Origin: Pigoraptor chileana
Taxonomy: Eukaryota > Opisthokonta > Filasterea
Direction of reading: 5' to 3'
DNA: 22,681 bases
Assembly (NCBI GenBank): GCA_943704495.1
Contig: CALSCR010000211.1
Coordinates: 1-22,681 of the forward strand
In this document: in pieces, positions 19,783 through 22,681 of the stretch
How positions within the stretch are numbered: position 1 is the first letter of the stretch
Layout of the letters: each line of letters opens with the position of its first letter
Position numbers and translations under genes: made by a program
The notes under the pieces: generated by a model
What the model was told of the DNA's origin: nothing
Databases searched by the model: none
What the model saw: only the letters and a program-made list of their open reading frames with translations

Positions 19783-22532
19783 ATGGCCTTTGATTCCGGA
19801 GGCAATCAACGAACAAACGTGTTCCCGATCGTATCCAACACACAAAAGATGGTTATTGTGTCTGTGATGGCGTCAGTTGTGATTGTTTTTGTGAATGAGC
19901 TCATGTGGTATGTGTGTTTTTTTTTGTTGGCTCGGATATTGAGCTTGTATTCTCACGGCAGAATTGCAGTTTTATGTTTGGGAGGAGTCATAATCTGGTA
20001 TTATATTAATGCTCTCAAAAACTGTCCGTCTTTTAACTTGTGCGATACACTACATAGTGCAGTTTCTCTTTTTTGTTTTGTTTACATCATTTTGTTCGTC
20101 CCGCGTTAATCATCCTTGACCATTTTTTCGATTCTTCCGTTTTGGTACGATGGTGTCTTGCCCTTCGTTTTGGTTCTCTTTTTTGCCGCCGCCGGTCGCA
20201 CACAAACAAACAAACACAACAACAAACACACACGGCACTATTTCTCACAGGCCGAACTGTCCAGGGTCACGTGGCGATGCCTCACATCGGCGCCTGTTTC
20301 AGGTGCGGATGCAGGCGCGCTGACTTCGCCTGTGGTCGCGGCGTGTCTCCGCTGTCTGGACGCAAATGTGGCTGCATGTTACTCGCTGTCGGATGCTATT
20401 CTGGGTGAGGACACGTCGTCGGTAGGAGGAGGAACGCCCGCCCCCGCACCTGCTCCGTCGGTGTCGCGGCTGTGGGTCTTTGCCATGCGCGACGCAGACG
20501 AGAAGGGGATCGCAGGTGCACTGTCCGGCATTGAGGACTTGAAAGGTGTGCTGTGTTTCGTGTGGTTTCTCGGTTTTGTATGTGTATGTATTTGTTTGTT
20601 ACTGTGTGTATCTGGGAGTGGGTCTGTGTGTGTGTGTGTATGTGTGTTGTGTGCATGCGAATGTGTACGGTATAATGTGTATGTTGTGGCGTGGGATATG
20701 TTGCAATCGCTCTTCGCAATATATATTCCGCCTGACCTTTTGTCTCCACTCCGTCTGCATCCCTGTGCGCCTCAGAGCACTCTGCCGGGGCGTTTGTGTC
20801 CATATCGGACGCCACTCTTCCGTGGTTTCAGCTGTCTCGTGCCGTCTACAACCTCATTCAAAGGTGAATTATGGACACTGGTTGGCTGAGTGGTGGCCGT
20901 ACGAGTGACCGATGGATGTGCATGTGTGTGTGTGTGTGTGTGTGCGTGTATGCGTGCATGCATGTGTAAACACCAGTATCGGTGCTCTATGTGTGTACGA
21001 TGAAGGATCAAAAAACAGTGTGATGCTCTCAGACGAGGAGATGAAAACCAGTACAAGACGGATGGATGGATTGCGGCCGTTGCTGACCTGCCATTATGTG
21101 TGTTGTGTGATATCATCTATGTCGTTTTATGTGTTTCTGACCGTGTATTGTTTGTTTGTTTGATTGTTTGCGGCGCAGAGTGTTTGCATTGAGAGGTTAC
21201 GTGCGATTCGGTGACCACTTTGTGTCGACACCCACCGACGACCGATCGGCCAGTGTGCACACAGCGTGAGTTGTTAGTTGTTGTGTGTGTGTTGCTTTTC
21301 TCTCTCTTTTTATCCATTCAGGGAGGTGTATATCGATAATTGTATGTTTTTTATACTGATGGGTGCCTGCCTTAATGCTGCGTGTGTTCTCGTTCTGGCC
21401 ACTGACCTTCTGACATGTGTGTTCATGTGTGTCTGTTTGTGTTGTGTTGTGTGTGCAGTATTCCCTCTGTGTCCGTGTCGCTCTCTGTGCACGGAAGCAC
21501 GCTATGCATGCGATGTCGACCGCGTGGCTTTGGAGGCAGGCCTGTTCGCCCGCGAGATCTCGCAAGGGCGTCTGCAGCCGTACGGGACGGGAGGGTCGAC
21601 CAATCCGTGCCTGGTGGGTGTTTGAAGCTGCAATTCCAGTGGGGGAAACGACTGCGACTTCGCCACCCTGTGTGTGTGGTGTGTGTGTGTATCGTGTAAT
21701 GCGTGGATTGACTTGTTTTGTTTTTCTGCAATGTCGGTTGCATGCTGATTTGTATGAGTATGTACCCATCTAACCGCTTCTCTTGTGTTTCCACAACTGT
21801 GTGTGTGTGCGTGTTTGTGCGTGTGCGCTCTGTTAGTCTTTGTGGCACCGGCGTCCAACGTGGGCTATCTCACCGGCCGGTCGGTTGCGCTCGCCGAATC
21901 ATTTGACGCCGACGATATGCGCGACTCAGTCGTTGGAGAGTGGCGGTACGAGCCAACGCAGACTGCCTCTGCCTGCCGCGCGTCCTATCGGGCGCTCTCC
22001 AGCGTGCACCCGCGACTGGCAATGGCAAAGCGTGGTTTCGCACTCGAGGTGGGTTGAATTTAGTGACTGCCCACACAGCAATAATATGTCCATGAACTCC
22101 GCAAGAGTGGGTGGGACAGAGGCAGACACAGACACAGGGAAATGTAGGATCTCAGTCTGTGTCTTAGGGTTGTGCCCATGGGCTCCTTTTTGTCCGTTCT
22201 GTTATTGCCATTGCATGATTCAATTATAATGACATGTACACACACACACACACACATCAACTGGCAATGACGCCGTCTTTCTTTTCCTCCACTATTTACT
22301 ATTGTATTGCTTTCTGTGTCTTCGCTGTTAATGCAACATCTACGAACGAAAAACACACAAAAACGAAGGTCGTCGTTGAAAATGTGCGACTTTTGATTCC
22401 GTCCGAGTTTGTGCTTGTGTCCTCATTTGGCGGGGAGGGTGGCGTCTGGTCACGTGGGGCTGTCGAGCGACTTATTGCACGCTCGATGGTGGCGCCGTTC
22501 AACACGGAAGAACAGCCGCGGAAGACGGAAGG
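19783..22532 (+). CDS. MED13: Mediator subunit 13 homolog, first seven exons (partial, runs off right edge)
   Basis: MED13 links the CDK8 kinase module to core Mediator. Exons: 19783-19830, 20251-20545, 20776-20863, 21179-21265, 21459-21613, 21837-22048, 22369-22532. Phases agree throughout (0, 1, 2, 2, 1, 0, then 2 at the last donor), for 349 codons. The N-terminal domain aligns in order with human MED13. The exon 1-2 junction gives NVFPI-AELSRVTW (human NLFCLADLTGIKW). Then come TSAP (TSAP), LRCLDANV (SRCLKADV), RLWVF (ELWIF), SRAVYNLIQR (FKAVHNLLER), GYVRFGDHFV (NFVRIGKWFV), LSVHGS (FFLHGD), GYLTGR plus VVGEW (GTLTGQ, LIGEW), and NVRLLIPSEFVLV (GVRMIYPACFVLV). The small first exon is fixed by the family NxF motif and by phase. 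The last acceptor (gaag at 22365-22368) is weak, with no clear pyrimidine tract, so the exon 7 start is the least certain. Confidence 0.88.
22141..22190 (-). repeat. Dispersed intronic element, minus-strand copy in MED13 intron 6
   Basis: Read on the minus strand it gives ggagcccatgggcacaac, then cctaagacacagactgag, then atcctacattt. This closely matches the copy at 5583, including its tail. It is antisense to MED13, so this copy cannot supply the 3' splice signals. Confidence 0.65.
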
Positions 22533-22663
22533 GTATGTGGACAGTGGCGCGTGCGTGAGAGAGTGTGTGTGTGTGTGTGTGTTTCTGTCTGTCTGTCCGT
22601 CAATGGTCAATTTCTGTGCCTGGTGTATTACATGCTGTTATGTTTGCTATGTGTGCTACTTTT

Positions 22664-22681
22664 AGAGGGGGGGGGGGGGGG
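22664..22681 (+). repeat. Poly-G run at the right edge
   Basis: A G homopolymer interrupted near its start ends the window. With the CA repeat at the left edge, it suggests that both ends are assembly breaks in low-complexity sequence. Confidence 0.7.

Noticed and set aside
22664-22681. G-rich chromosome end
   Set aside because: A pure G run without a repeating telomere unit looks like a sequencing or assembly end in low-complexity DNA.

Overview
This window is nuclear DNA from an intron-rich eukaryote, most likely a free-living or parasitic protist that builds a cilium or flagellum. I could not place it in a lineage. Support: four of the five genes split into GT-AG exons whose phases match across every junction; introns full of (GT)n and (CA)n; mixed codon use at moderate GC; and protein families that exist only in eukaryotes (an intraflagellar transport subunit, Gemin5, an AMPK gamma-like CBS protein, Mediator MED13). 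Exon models were assembled by eye from reading frame, splice consensus and remembered family sequences. No database was searched.

Layout. (1) Positions 62-1421, minus strand: the 5' four exons of IFT43, running off the left edge. (2) 1422-2176: head-to-head upstream interval shared by IFT43 and the next gene. (3) 2177-11130, plus strand: a complete 16-exon Gemin5 gene (about 1721 aa). (4) 11131-11754: unresolved. (5) 11755-13974, plus: a divergent protein kinase-like gene in one long exon, possibly with a further 3' exon at 14092-14193. (6) 13975-14750: convergent 3' flanks with CA-rich minisatellite. (7) 14751-17658, minus: a complete 8-exon four-CBS protein of the AMPK gamma/SNF4 type (313 aa). 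(8) 17659-19782: 2.1 kb divergent intergenic region. (9) 19783-22532, plus: the first seven exons of MED13, running off the right edge.

The genes are housekeeping functions of different pathways: cilium assembly, snRNP assembly/translation, signalling, energy sensing and transcription. Nothing suggests an operon or a mobile cluster. The most unusual material is in the introns. A dispersed short element with a tRNA box A-like core recurs in several introns and often lies just before a 3' splice site. GT-type microsatellites are strongly biased to the sense strand, and CA-type tracts, when present, mostly lie in the acceptor half, so some introns could fold by GT:CA pairing.
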